Of a stretch of DNA of 64,000 nucleotides, positions 44,552 through 53,210 are shown in pieces. This DNA is from Peterkaempfera sp044755465 (GTDB lineage: Bacteria; Actinomycetota; Actinomycetes; Streptomycetales; Streptomycetaceae). The position numbers and the translations under genes are program-made. Positions within the stretch are counted from its first letter, which is position 1; every line of letters begins with the position of its first letter. Location: positions 310,001-374,000 of the forward strand of contig NZ_JBIVRB010000002.1 in assembly GCF_044755465.1 (NCBI RefSeq), read 5' to 3'. The notes beneath the pieces were generated by a model, which saw nothing but the letters and a program-made list of their open reading frames with translations, had not been told where the DNA came from and made no database searches.

Positions 44552-44697
44552 GAGCCCGTACGAAATGGCCAAAGTGACCTCCTGCGTTCAGGACGTCGGC
44601 ATAATCGTGCCAGAGTGATCACGCCGCGCGTCGCCTCGCCGACGGCACCGACCTGCCCCGCGGCACCCACCCGGCCCCCGACCCTAGGCAAACCCCG

Positions 44698-46128
44698 ATG
44701 ATCCCGATAGACGTGGCTGTCGTCGCCGCGACAGCCGCCGTCGGCGCCGCCGGAGGCGCGGCAGCCATGCGGCCCGCGCTGACCCGGCGCCGACGCGAGA
44801 CCACCCAGGCGACCACCCGCGCCGAGACCGCCGAAGCCGAGGCGGTGAAGCGGCAGCACGAGCGCGCCCGGAGCGACACCGAAGTCCGCAGGGCCCGGGA
44901 GCGGGCCGAGCAGGCCGCCACCCGCGCCCAGCAGGCCGAAGCCCTGGCCGCCGACGCCGACCAGCGCGCCGAACAGGCGCGCCGGGAGTTAGCGGACCTC
45001 ACCGCCGCGTTACGCGAGTTCGCCGAGGTCCGCCTGCCCGCCGCCGCCCGCCGCGCGGCGCTGCCGTTCTCCCGTGACCCCGGCCTGTCCGACAGCCGTT
45101 TACCCGGCAGTGAGCCCGCCGACCTGCTCCAGCAGTGCCTGCACCAGGTCGAAGAGGCGGTGCTGGCCGAGCAGGCCCGTACCGAGTCCGGCGCGGCGGC
45201 GGTGCTGAGCGGCGCCACCCGGTCCATGCAGGTCGCCCTGTACGACACCCAGAGCCGGCTGCGCACCCATCAGATGCGGTTCTCCGGCCGGGAGATGGCC
45301 GAGGCCAACGCGGCCCTGCGCGAGCTGGACCACACCAATGAGCAGCTGCTGCGCCTGGTCCAGGAGTTGGCGGTACTGTCCGGGTCGTGGCCGGGAGTGG
45401 TCCGCGAGGTCGCCCACCTGGCCGACATCGTCAGCGGCGCCGGTTCCCGGCTGAAGCAGGTGGACCGGATCAGGGCGGTGCACCGGGTCGCCACCGGCAC
45501 CGCCGTCGCCGCGCACGCCGTGGAGCCGCTGGCGATGGTCCTCACCGCGCTGATCGGCAACGGACTGCGTTTCTCACCGCCGGACAGCGCACTGTGGATC
45601 ACCACCGAGTCGGCGCACAACGGCGCGGTCGTCACCATCGACGATGCCGGGGTCGGCATGACCCGCGAGGAGCGGGACCGCGCGATGGCGGTGGCCGGCG
45701 GCCACCTCCCGGTGCACTTCTCCGACCTGGGCGACCCGCCCCGCCGGGGACTGGCGGTGGTCGGCCGGCTGGTGAGCGAGTACGGCTTCGGGGTGAACCT
45801 GGGCAGCCCCTCCCCGTACGGCGGGGTTCGGGTCGTGGTGTTCGTCCCCACCGCGCTGCTGACCCGGCTGGACGAGCGCACCCACCCGCTGGACGCGGCC
45901 ACCCCCCGGGCGCACTCCGGGCGGATGGACATCCCTCCGCCCGTCGGCCCGGAGGGCCTGCCGCAGCGCCGCCGCCGCACGGCCGCCACCCCCGCCCCCG
46001 CCCCCGTGGCAGCCCCCACCGCCGCCGCGTCCCCCGAGGCCGCGCGCGGCCCCCGACCCGAGCCGGACTGGGCGGGCTTCCAGCGTGCCGTAGAGGCATC
46101 CGACTTCCCCGAGAGGACCGGCGAATGA
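44698..46128 (+). CDS. cvnA: CvnA: conservon sensor-kinase-like ATPase, three TTA codons
   Basis: 476 residues. A single N-terminal membrane segment, a long Ala/Glu/Arg coiled coil (about 30-110), then an HATPase domain at about 270-385: N box LIGNGLRFSPP, G1 IDDAGVGM, a G2-like PPRRGLAVVGRLVSEYGFGV. There is no classical HisKA phospho-acceptor. The C-terminus is Pro/Ala-rich. It is the receptor-like component of the CvnA-D complex compared with eukaryotic G-protein signalling. Codons 98, 105 and 135 (44989, 45010, 45100) are TTA, so translation should need the bldA tRNA. The ATGA overlap with cvnB begins the coupled operon. Confidence 0.93.
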   Translation: MIPIDVAVVAATAAVGAAGGAAAMRPALTRRRRETTQATTRAETAEAEAVKRQHERARSDTEVRRARERAEQAATRAQQAEALAADADQRAEQARRELADLTAALREFAEVRLPAAARRAALPFSRDPGLSDSRLPGSEPADLLQQCLHQVEEAVLAEQARTESGAAAVLSGATRSMQVALYDTQSRLRTHQMRFSGREMAEANAALRELDHTNEQLLRLVQELAVLSGSWPGVVREVAHLADIVSGAGSRLKQVDRIRAVHRVATGTAVAAHAVEPLAMVLTALIGNGLRFSPPDSALWITTESAHNGAVVTIDDAGVGMTREERDRAMAVAGGHLPVHFSDLGDPPRRGLAVVGRLVSEYGFGVNLGSPSPYGGVRVVVFVPTALLTRLDERTHPLDAATPRAHSGRMDIPPPVGPEGLPQRRRRTAATPAPAPVAAPTAAASPEAARGPRPEPDWAGFQRAVEASDFPERTGE

Positions 46129-46541
46129 TGGACCACGAGAAGAACTGGCCCCTTCAGGCCATCCTGGACGAGGTGTCCGACGCCCGCACGGCCCTGCTGG
46201 TGGCCGACGACGGCCTGGTCACCCAGTGGGCCGGCGCCGGTCTGGACCGCGACGAGGCCGACCGGGCGGCGGCCGTCGCCAGCTCCGCCAAGGGCGCCTG
46301 CGCGGCGATGGCCGCCGTGTTCGCCGGGGTGGAGGCCGCCTCGCTCCAGGACGTGGTGGTGCGCACCGCCGACAACGGCTACATCCTGCTGACCCCCACC
46401 GGCCGCAACAGCACCCTCGCCGTCCACGCCGGTCCCGGTGTCCGCCTGGAGCAGCTGGCGTACGTGGTGCGCGACCAGATCGGCCGGCTGGCCGGCAAGA
46501 CCATGGCCGCCCGGGTCCGCACCGGTGACGCCCGGTCATGA
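46125..46541 (+). CDS. cvnB: CvnB: roadblock/LC7 domain protein
   Basis: 138 residues from ATG 46125 (ATGA overlap; a second ATG follows at 46128). Roadblock/LC7 fold: WPLQAILDEVSDARTALLVADDGLVTQWAG, VEAASLQDVVVRTADNGYILLTP, STLAVHAGPGVRLEQLAYVVRDQIGRL. In conservons it is the GTPase-activating-like partner of CvnD. Overlaps cvnC by ATGA. Confidence 0.93.
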   Translation: MMDHEKNWPLQAILDEVSDARTALLVADDGLVTQWAGAGLDRDEADRAAAVASSAKGACAAMAAVFAGVEAASLQDVVVRTADNGYILLTPTGRNSTLAVHAGPGVRLEQLAYVVRDQIGRLAGKTMAARVRTGDARS

Positions 46542-46888
46542 CCGCCCGTTCCCGGGGCCGCCCGCTGGTGCCGCCGTACGCGGCACTGGCCGGCACCTCG
46601 TCCGCGAAGGGCGTACGGCTGGACCATGTGGCGCTGCTGCGGGTCATCAGCGCCGCGCCGCCCGAGCTGCCCGCCGGGCAGTGGGCGGTGATGGACGTCC
46701 TGGCGGACGGCCCGCTCACCGTCGCCGAGACGGCGGCCGCCCTCGCCCTGCCGATCGCGGTGCTGCGCGAACTCGCCGGCGCGCTGGTCGCCGCCGGGCT
46801 GGTCACCTACGCCAACCCCACCGCCGCACCTCCCGACCTGTCCCTGCTACAGAAAGTCGCCGATGGGCTCCGCGCACTCAAGGGCTGA
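46538..46888 (+). CDS. cvnC: CvnC: DUF742 protein
   Basis: 116 residues. DUF742 with a winged-helix-like pattern: RGRPLVPPYAALAGTSSAKG, ALLRVISAAPPELPAGQWAVMDVLADGPLTVAETAAALALPIAVLRELAGALVAAGLV. No catalytic motif. Its 3-prime end overlaps the cvnD start by 26 bases, a tighter overlap than elsewhere in the operon. Role within the conservon complex is not settled. Confidence 0.92.
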   Translation: MTARSRGRPLVPPYAALAGTSSAKGVRLDHVALLRVISAAPPELPAGQWAVMDVLADGPLTVAETAAALALPIAVLRELAGALVAAGLVTYANPTAAPPDLSLLQKVADGLRALKG

Positions 46889-47459
46889 CCCGCAGCCCGG
46901 TGCCGCCGTCGCGCCGGTCCACCGGGTGAAGATCCTGGTGGCCGGCCCGTTCGGCGTGGGCAAGACCAGCCTGATCGGGTCGGTCTCCGAGGTCGCGCCG
47001 GTCAGCACCGAGGAGCGGATCACCCAGGCGTCCGAGGGCGTGGACGACCTGGTCGGCATCGGTGCCAAGACCGCCACCACCGTCACCCTGGACTTCGGGC
47101 GGCTCAGCCTCGGGGACGGCATCGTGCTGTACCTGTTCGGCACCCCCGGCCAGGAGCGCTTCCGCCCGCTCTGGCAGGACCTGGCCGTCGGCGCGTGGGG
47201 CGCGCTGGTCCTGGTGGACGTACGGCGGCTGGAGGCCAGCTTCGACGCGCTGGCCCTGATCGAGGATCTCGGTCTGCCGCATGCCGTGGCGGTCAACGCC
47301 TTCCCTGACAGCCCAAGGCACAGCGAGGGCGCGCTGCGCGGCGCCCTGGACCTGGAGGACCACACCCCGCTGGTGGTCTGCGACGCCCGCGAGACCGACT
47401 CCTGCGTGGACGCCCTCCTCGCCCTCATCCACCTTCTGATCTCAAGGGCAGCCCTATGA
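46863..47459 (+). CDS. cvnD: CvnD: conservon GTPase
   Basis: 198 residues from ATG 46863, inside the end of cvnC. Small-GTPase motifs: P-loop GPFGVGKTSL, switch II GTPGQERFRPLW, and VNAFPDS in place of NKxD, as usual for this family. C-terminal CDARETDSCVDALLALI. It is the molecular switch of the conservon. Overlaps the first P450 gene by 4 bases (ATGA). Confidence 0.95.
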   Translation: MGSAHSRADPQPGAAVAPVHRVKILVAGPFGVGKTSLIGSVSEVAPVSTEERITQASEGVDDLVGIGAKTATTVTLDFGRLSLGDGIVLYLFGTPGQERFRPLWQDLAVGAWGALVLVDVRRLEASFDALALIEDLGLPHAVAVNAFPDSPRHSEGALRGALDLEDHTPLVVCDARETDSCVDALLALIHLLISRAAL

Positions 47460-48724
47460 CTCCCGAGCCGGTCCCGCTGTGGGACGAGGCGTACGCCCGG
47501 CGTCCCGAGGACGCCTACGCGCGGCTGCGCGCGCACGGTCCGGTCGGCCTGGCCGAGCTGAGCCCCGGCATCACCGTCCATGTGGTCACCGACTACCGGG
47601 CGGCGCTCGACCTGCTGCACGACACCGGTACGTGGTCCCATGACCCCCGCCCGTGGCAGGAGACCGTCCCCGCCGACGCGCCGGTGCTCGGCATGCTGCG
47701 CTGGCGGCCCAATGTGCTGTTCAACGACGGGGAGCTGCACTTCCGCTACCGCACCTCGCTGCTGGACGCCTTCGCCAACCTCCCCGCCCACGACCTGCGC
47801 CGCCGGGTCGAGGACGCCGCCGACACCCTGATGCGCGCCTTCGGGCCCACCGGGGAGGCGGACCTGGTGTCCGGCTTCAGCGCGCCGCTGATGGGCATCG
47901 TCTTCAACTCGCTGTTCGGCCTGCCCGCGGACTCCGCGCACCGGCTCAACGACGCGGTGTCCGCGATGATGGAGGGCGGGCCCGGCTCCGCCGCCGGCGA
48001 GGAGGCGTTCGGCGCGTACGTGATGGACCTGGTGCGGGCCAAGCAGCGGCGGCGCGGCCAGGACCTGACCAGTTGGCTGCTGGACCACCCGGCCCGGCTC
48101 ACCCCCGACGAGGTCACCTGGCAGGTCTTCCTCACCCTGGGCGCGGGCTACGAACCCACCGCCAACCTGGTCGCCAACGCCCTCTCCCGGGTGCTCAGCG
48201 ACCCCGCCTACCACGCCACCCTGACCGACGGCGCCCGGCCGGTGGGCGAGGCGGTGGCCGATGTGCTGCTGCACGAGACCCCGCTCGCCAACTACGGCAT
48301 CCACACCCCGCGTTCGGACACCGTGCTGCACGGGGTGCCCATCCCGTACGGCAGCGCCGTGCTGATCTCGTACGGCGCGCAGGCCGAGGCCCGCCGCCAC
48401 GACCTGCGGCCGCGCTCGGCCGACGACGCCTCCCACCTGTCCTTCGGGGCCGGGCCGCACACCTGCCCGGTCAAGCACGAGGCGGTACTGATCGCCACCA
48501 CCGCCATCACCCGCCTGCTGCAGTGGATACCGGACCTGGCGCCGACCCGGCGCCGTGAGGAGCTGGACTGGCGCCTCGGCCCGTTCCACCGCTCCCTCGC
48601 GGCCCTGCCCGTCCGCTTCACGCCCGTATCTCCGCACACCCCAGGAGCAGCCCCGTGGACCAGCGCCCCGCGTACCGAGTCGACCCCGCCGGAGCCGACC
48701 TCGCAGCCGAGATCCGCGACCTGA
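47456..48724 (+). CDS. cvnE: CvnE: CYP157-like cytochrome P450 lacking the ExxR motif
   Basis: 422 residues. P450 fold with I-helix LGAGYEPTANLVAN and haem loop LSFGAGPHTCPVKHEA, whose Cys is present although the usual C-x-G is C-P-V. The K-helix reads LLHETPLANYGI: the Glu is there but the Arg of ExxR is replaced. This is the known oddity of the CYP157 family, which in Streptomyces conservons stands before a CYP154-type P450, as here. Its Pro/Thr-rich tail overlaps the next gene by 70 bases. Confidence 0.9.
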   Translation: MTPEPVPLWDEAYARRPEDAYARLRAHGPVGLAELSPGITVHVVTDYRAALDLLHDTGTWSHDPRPWQETVPADAPVLGMLRWRPNVLFNDGELHFRYRTSLLDAFANLPAHDLRRRVEDAADTLMRAFGPTGEADLVSGFSAPLMGIVFNSLFGLPADSAHRLNDAVSAMMEGGPGSAAGEEAFGAYVMDLVRAKQRRRGQDLTSWLLDHPARLTPDEVTWQVFLTLGAGYEPTANLVANALSRVLSDPAYHATLTDGARPVGEAVADVLLHETPLANYGIHTPRSDTVLHGVPIPYGSAVLISYGAQAEARRHDLRPRSADDASHLSFGAGPHTCPVKHEAVLIATTAITRLLQWIPDLAPTRRREELDWRLGPFHRSLAALPVRFTPVSPHTPGAAPWTSAPRTESTPPEPTSQPRSAT

Positions 48725-49875
48725 GGGCCGCCGGCCCGGCCGCGCGGGTGGAGCTGCCCGGCGGGGTGCCGGCCTGGGCGGTCACCGACCACGCCGTGCT
48801 CAGGGAACTGCTGGTCGGGCCGGAGGTGTCCAAGGACCCCAATCTCCACTGGCCGGCCTGGCCCGCCATCGCGCAGCGGGCCCCCTGGCTGCTCAACTGG
48901 GTCGGCCCGATCAACATGCTCAACACCTACGGCGTGGACCACGCCCGGCTGCGCAAGCTGGTCGCCCCGGCGTTCACCGCCCGCCGCACCGAGGCGATGC
49001 GGCCGCTGATCACCGAGACCGCCACCCGGCTGCTGGACGGGCTCGCCGCCCGCCCGGTCGGCGAGCCGGTCGACCTCAAGGCCGCATACGCGCACGCCCT
49101 GCCCATGGAGATCATCTGCTCGCTGTTCGGCGTACCGGTGGAGCTGCGGGCCGACGCCGCCCGTCTGATCGAGGACATCGTCGCCACCGACGGCACCCCC
49201 GAGCAGGCCCAGGCCGTCCTGGCCGAAGTGCTGGCGCTGCTCACCGCCCTGATCGACCGCAAGCGCGAGACCCCCGGCGACGACCTCACCAGCGCGCTGA
49301 TCGCCAGCCACGACGACGAGGCCGGCCGGCTCACCCACGAAGAGCTGATCTACACCCTGCTGCTGGTCATCGGGGCGGGCTTCGAGACCACCGTCAACCT
49401 GATCGCCAGCACCGTCCACGCCCTGCTCACCCACCCCGAGCAGCACCGGCGGCTGCGCGACGGCGAAGTCGGCTGGTCGGCGGTGATCGAGGAGGGGCTG
49501 CGCTGGGCCCCCTCGATCGCCACCATCCCGCTGCGCTACGCCGTCACCGACCTGGCCCTGCCGGACGGCACCGTCATCCGGGCCGGTGACGCGATCCTCG
49601 CCCACTTCGCCGCCGCCAACCGCGACCCGGCCGTCTACGGCGCCGACGCCGACGCCTTCCGCCCCGGCCGCGCCGCCGAGGACCACCTCGCCTTCGGCTA
49701 CGGCATCCACCGCTGCATCGGCGCCCCGCTGGCCCGCGCCGAGGCGGACACCGCGCTGCGGCTGCTCTTCGACCGCTTCCCCGACCTGCGGCTCGCCGTC
49801 GCCGCCGACACCCTGCTCCCCGTCCCGTCCTTCATCGCCCACGGCGTCCGGGAACTCCCCGTCCTGCTGCACTGA
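48655..49875 (+). CDS. cvnF: CvnF: CYP154-like cytochrome P450
   Basis: 406 residues from GTG 48655, after CAGGAG. All P450 signatures are intact: I-helix VIGAGFETTVNL, K-helix EEGLRWAPS (ExxR), PERF-like DAFRPGR, haem loop FGYGIHRCIGAPLARAEA. CYP154-type enzymes oxidise steroid- or terpenoid-like substrates in vitro. The start lies inside the CvnE reading frame, so the two P450s are strongly coupled and may act in sequence or form a complex. Last gene of the conservon. Confidence 0.93.
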   Translation: MDQRPAYRVDPAGADLAAEIRDLRAAGPAARVELPGGVPAWAVTDHAVLRELLVGPEVSKDPNLHWPAWPAIAQRAPWLLNWVGPINMLNTYGVDHARLRKLVAPAFTARRTEAMRPLITETATRLLDGLAARPVGEPVDLKAAYAHALPMEIICSLFGVPVELRADAARLIEDIVATDGTPEQAQAVLAEVLALLTALIDRKRETPGDDLTSALIASHDDEAGRLTHEELIYTLLLVIGAGFETTVNLIASTVHALLTHPEQHRRLRDGEVGWSAVIEEGLRWAPSIATIPLRYAVTDLALPDGTVIRAGDAILAHFAAANRDPAVYGADADAFRPGRAAEDHLAFGYGIHRCIGAPLARAEADTALRLLFDRFPDLRLAVAADTLLPVPSFIAHGVRELPVLLH

Positions 49876-50041
49876 CCGGCCGCCGCCGCGCTGTTCGGGC
49901 GGATCGGACGAGGGCGGTCCTATGACGGGACGTATGGCAACCACCTCCCATCCGGATATCGTTCACACGGCCTGCATGGCCTGCACAGAAGTACCGCAAT
50001 CAGAGGCGGGGACGTGCCACGGGAATGTCCGAAAGCATGAC

Positions 50042-50070
50042 CTGACTGGCCATCAACAGCGCCTGATAAC
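50042..50070 (+). promoter_or_regulatory. Promoter candidate for the GNAT gene
   Basis: CTGACT (50042-50047), 17-base spacer, GATAAC (50065-50070). Leader about 58 bases. Confidence 0.4.
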
Positions 50071-50134
50071 CTGGATGACACCCCATTCGCCCCCCTGAGC
50101 GCCCCGCGACACCCGTACCACCCTGGAGTCCTCC

Positions 50135-50746
50135 GTGCACGTCCCCGAGCAGTCGCCCGCACCCGGCGGGGTCGGGGTGCGCCTGCCCAGCTCGCTGGAG
50201 GAGGTGCCGGCGCTCACCGAGGGCGGCGTGCTGCTGCGCCGGCCGCTGCTCCAGGACGCGGACGCCCTGGTGGCGGGCAGCCGCGATCCGGTGGTGCGGG
50301 AGTTCATGCAGGGCGTGCTCCCGCACCGGGACCGGGCGGCGGCCGAGCGGTGGATCACCCGGCTCGCCCCCCGGCTGTGGCAGCAGGACCTGGCGGCCCA
50401 CTTCACCCTGGCGGGCCCGGACGGGACCGCGATCGGGCTGGCGGAACTGGTCGACTTCCGGCCCGAGGAGGGCGCGGCGGAGGCATCGCTGTGGCTGCTT
50501 CCGCACGCCCGCCGAATGCGGACGGCCACCACCGGATTCCGCCTGCTGTGCCGGTTCGGCTTCGACGTCCTGCGACTGCGCCGGATCGACGCCTATGCGG
50601 CGGTCGACAACATGCCCGTCCAGGTGGTCGGCGCCGCCATCGGCTTTCGCCGCGCGGGATTCCGCCCGGCGCTGTTCCGGAGTTCCCGGACGCATCAGCT
50701 GCACGATGCCGTCTATGCGACGCTTGTCCCCGACGATCTGTGCTGA
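50135..50746 (+). CDS. GNAT-family N-acetyltransferase
   Basis: 203 residues; GTG 50135 after GGAG. Acetyltransferase_3-type GNAT: GVLLRRPLLQDADALVAGSRDPVVREFM at the N-terminus, FTLAGPDGTAIGLAELVDF in the central strand, LWLLPHARRMRTATTGFRLLCRFGFDVLRLRRIDAYAAVDNMPVQVVGAAIGFRRAG at the acetyl-CoA site, where the usual R/QxxGxG/A is weak (RRMRTA). Resembles ribosomal-protein Ala acetyltransferases (RimJ/L). Substrate unknown. Confidence 0.88.
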   Translation: MHVPEQSPAPGGVGVRLPSSLEEVPALTEGGVLLRRPLLQDADALVAGSRDPVVREFMQGVLPHRDRAAAERWITRLAPRLWQQDLAAHFTLAGPDGTAIGLAELVDFRPEEGAAEASLWLLPHARRMRTATTGFRLLCRFGFDVLRLRRIDAYAAVDNMPVQVVGAAIGFRRAGFRPALFRSSRTHQLHDAVYATLVPDDLC

Positions 50747-50811
50747 CGGTCCATCACCGGACCCGGCACACCACAGACTTACCGTACGACCCAGCACCGG
50801 AGAGGACCCGC

Positions 50812-53091
50812 ATGCCGGACAACGAGAGCCATCGCGGCGCGGTCGGAACCGCCCAGGTGTCGGGGGTGCGCCTGAGCATCGAGGCCGACGGCCCGTCCGG
50901 CGGCCGGACCGAGCTGTTCATCGCCCCGGAGGGCCCCCTCTGGGCGCAGCGGCCGACCCCGACCGGCCCGCAGAGCCGGTCGGGCAGCGTCGACCCCGCC
51001 GTCCTGGCCCGGCTGGCCGCCCTGCTCGCGGAACCCGGCGCCCCGGCGGGCGACGGCGGCACCCGGCGGCGGCTGTCCGTCCACGGGCTGCTGCCGTCCG
51101 GCGACGCCGTGTGGGGCGAGGGCACGGACGGCCCGCCCCCGGCGGCGGTGCGGCTGCTGGAGGCGCTGGTCGACCAGGTGTTCGCGGGCGGCCGCCCGGG
51201 GGCGCTGCCCGAGGCCGCACTGCTGCTGGACCCGGACGAGGACGCGGACGAGCCGGCCGCCACCCCGTACGCCCCCGCGGGCGCCGAGCCGCAGGCCGAC
51301 CCCCGCGCGGCGGCCGCCTTCGGCACCGTCGGCGGCCGGGCCGCCTACGCCCTGGCCGAGCAGGGCAAGGGCTTCGGCCTGTACGCGACGCTCGACCAGG
51401 AGCTGCTGGGCTCCTCATCGGCCGAAGCCGTCCTGGTGCCCGCCGCCGTGGCGCTCGGTGCCACCGAGGGCCGGGAGCTGTTCGCCGCCGGAGACGACCG
51501 GGGCGCCGTCAAGGTCTGGGACGCGGTGACCGGCGCGGTGCTGCACGGCACCGGCTCCGCCACCGGCACCCAGGCGGTGGCGGCCGGCACCGTGCAGGGC
51601 GTGCCGCTGGTCTTCGCCGGCGGCCGCAGCGGCGACGTCCGGGCCTGGCGGGCCGACGACGCCCGCCCGCTGGGAGCGCTGGCGACCGGCGGGCGCGGCG
51701 CCGCCGTCCTGCGGCACGCCCGCTGCGCCGATCTCGACCTGCTGGCGGCGGCCGGGGACGACGCCGTGGTCCGGGTCTGGGACGTGGCGGGCGGCGAGCA
51801 GCTGCACCTGCTGGTGGGCCACACCGAGCGGGTCACCGCCCTCGCCGTGCTCAGCCTGGGCAACCAGGCGGTGCTCGCCTCGGGCGGCGCGGACCAGGAG
51901 ATCCGGCTCTGGGACCTGGCGACGGGCCGCCCGATCGCCCGGCTCACCGGCCACGCGGCCACCGTGACCGGGCTGGACTTCCTGGACCTGGGCGGCAGGC
52001 CGGTGCTGGCCTCCTGCTCGCTGGACGGCACCGTACGCACCTGGGACGTCTACGACGGCCGGGCGCTGCACGGCTGGTCGGCCCGCAGCGGCTGGCTGAC
52101 CTCGCTCGCCGCCGTGGTGGTGGACGGCTCGCCGGTCCTGGCGACCGGGGACGAGAGCGGCCTGGTCCGGCTCTGGGAGCCGCAGTCCGGTGCGGCGCTG
52201 GGCCGGCTGGGGGAGCCGGCGGACGGCCCGCAGTCCCCGGTGAACGCGCTGGCCACGGCCGAGCTGGACGGCGCCCCGGTGCTCGCGGCCGGCCACGGGG
52301 ACGGCACGCTGCGGGTGTGGGAGCCGGCCGGGGGCGCGCTGCTCCACGAGCTGGCCGAGGACGGCGGCCCGATCGCCTCGCTGGCCGTCACCGCCGGGGA
52401 CTCCGCCGGGCCGGTGCTGGTCTGCGGCACCGCCGCCGGGGTGGTCCGCTGCCACACGCTGCGCGACGGCGCGCCGCTCTCGGTGCCGGGGCCGCACGTC
52501 GGCCGGGTGGCGGCGCTGTCCTTCGCCCCGTCCGGTGTGCTGGTCTCGGGCAGCGCGGACGGCACCGTGCGGACCTGGGACCCGCTGGACGGCACCCCGC
52601 TGCTGCGGCTGCGGGCCCACCCGGCGGGGGTGACGGCGGTGGCGGCGGGCGAGGTCGGCGGCCATGCGTTGCTCGCCACGGCGGGGGAGGATCGCAGCGT
52701 ACGGCTCTGGCACGGGCTCAGCGGTCTGGCCGGGCCGGTGCTCTCGGGGCTGGCGGCGCCGGCCCATGCGCTGGCGTTCGCCGTGCTGGGGGAGCGCGGG
52801 GTGGTGGTCGGCGGCGCGGCGGACGGCTCGGTCGTGCTGTGGGACGTCGCGGACGGCCGCCGGATCTCGGTGCTGGGCGGTGGCGGTCCGGCCGTGCGCA
52901 GCCTGGTCTGCGAGGAGTTGGAGGGCGAGGTGCTGGCCGCCGTCGGTGACGCTGGGGGCACGCTGCGGCTCTGGCATCTGGCCGGGGGCGCGCTGCTCAA
53001 CGAGGTGGCGGTGGGCACGGTGCCGCTGGCGGTCTCCTTCAGCGACACCGGGCTGCATGTGGCGGGGGCCGGTGGTCTGACCACGTTGTGA
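50812..53091 (+). CDS. WD40 repeat protein with about 12 repeats
   Basis: 759 residues; ATG 50812 after GGAGAGG. Residues 1-190 are a separate N-terminal region (SGVRLSIEADGPSGGRTELFIAPEG); WD40 repeats fill about 200-755. Repeat ends can be counted: VKVWDAV, VRAWRAD, VRVWDVA, IRLWDLA, VRTWDVY, VRLWEPQ, LRVWEPA, VVRCHTL, VRTWDPL, VRLWHGL, VVLWDVA, LRLWHLA. Twelve detectable units suggest two six/seven-bladed propellers. No kinase or NACHT domain is attached. It directly precedes the type VII cargo operon in the same orientation; a scaffold role is possible. Confidence 0.9.
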   Translation: MPDNESHRGAVGTAQVSGVRLSIEADGPSGGRTELFIAPEGPLWAQRPTPTGPQSRSGSVDPAVLARLAALLAEPGAPAGDGGTRRRLSVHGLLPSGDAVWGEGTDGPPPAAVRLLEALVDQVFAGGRPGALPEAALLLDPDEDADEPAATPYAPAGAEPQADPRAAAAFGTVGGRAAYALAEQGKGFGLYATLDQELLGSSSAEAVLVPAAVALGATEGRELFAAGDDRGAVKVWDAVTGAVLHGTGSATGTQAVAAGTVQGVPLVFAGGRSGDVRAWRADDARPLGALATGGRGAAVLRHARCADLDLLAAAGDDAVVRVWDVAGGEQLHLLVGHTERVTALAVLSLGNQAVLASGGADQEIRLWDLATGRPIARLTGHAATVTGLDFLDLGGRPVLASCSLDGTVRTWDVYDGRALHGWSARSGWLTSLAAVVVDGSPVLATGDESGLVRLWEPQSGAALGRLGEPADGPQSPVNALATAELDGAPVLAAGHGDGTLRVWEPAGGALLHELAEDGGPIASLAVTAGDSAGPVLVCGTAAGVVRCHTLRDGAPLSVPGPHVGRVAALSFAPSGVLVSGSADGTVRTWDPLDGTPLLRLRAHPAGVTAVAAGEVGGHALLATAGEDRSVRLWHGLSGLAGPVLSGLAAPAHALAFAVLGERGVVVGGAADGSVVLWDVADGRRISVLGGGGPAVRSLVCEELEGEVLAAVGDAGGTLRLWHLAGGALLNEVAVGTVPLAVSFSDTGLHVAGAGGLTTL

Positions 53092-53210
53092 TGGTGTGTC
53101 ACCCCAAGGGGTCTGTACAAGTTTTAAGTAATCTGGCTTCATCGGGGGTCCGGGACGGCAGTCGGCCCGTCGCCCCGGTGTCATATGCATGACTACTGGG
53201 GGAGTACCAG

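Larger units (their letters stand above)
44179..44697. other. Repeat-rich region before the conservon
   Basis: 519 bases without a gene: three tandem 75-77-bp repeats (44184-44411), an inverted copy of their core (44471-44498), two GCACGTGCCCGT boxes 42 bases apart (44498 and 44540), and a CATAAT hexamer at 44600-44605 that could be the -10 of the conservon promoter. Confidence 0.6.

Noticed and set aside
49922..50098. 58-codon frame with three Cys before the GNAT gene
   Set aside because: Poor Shine-Dalgarno, atypical third-base composition, and it overlaps the likely GNAT promoter.
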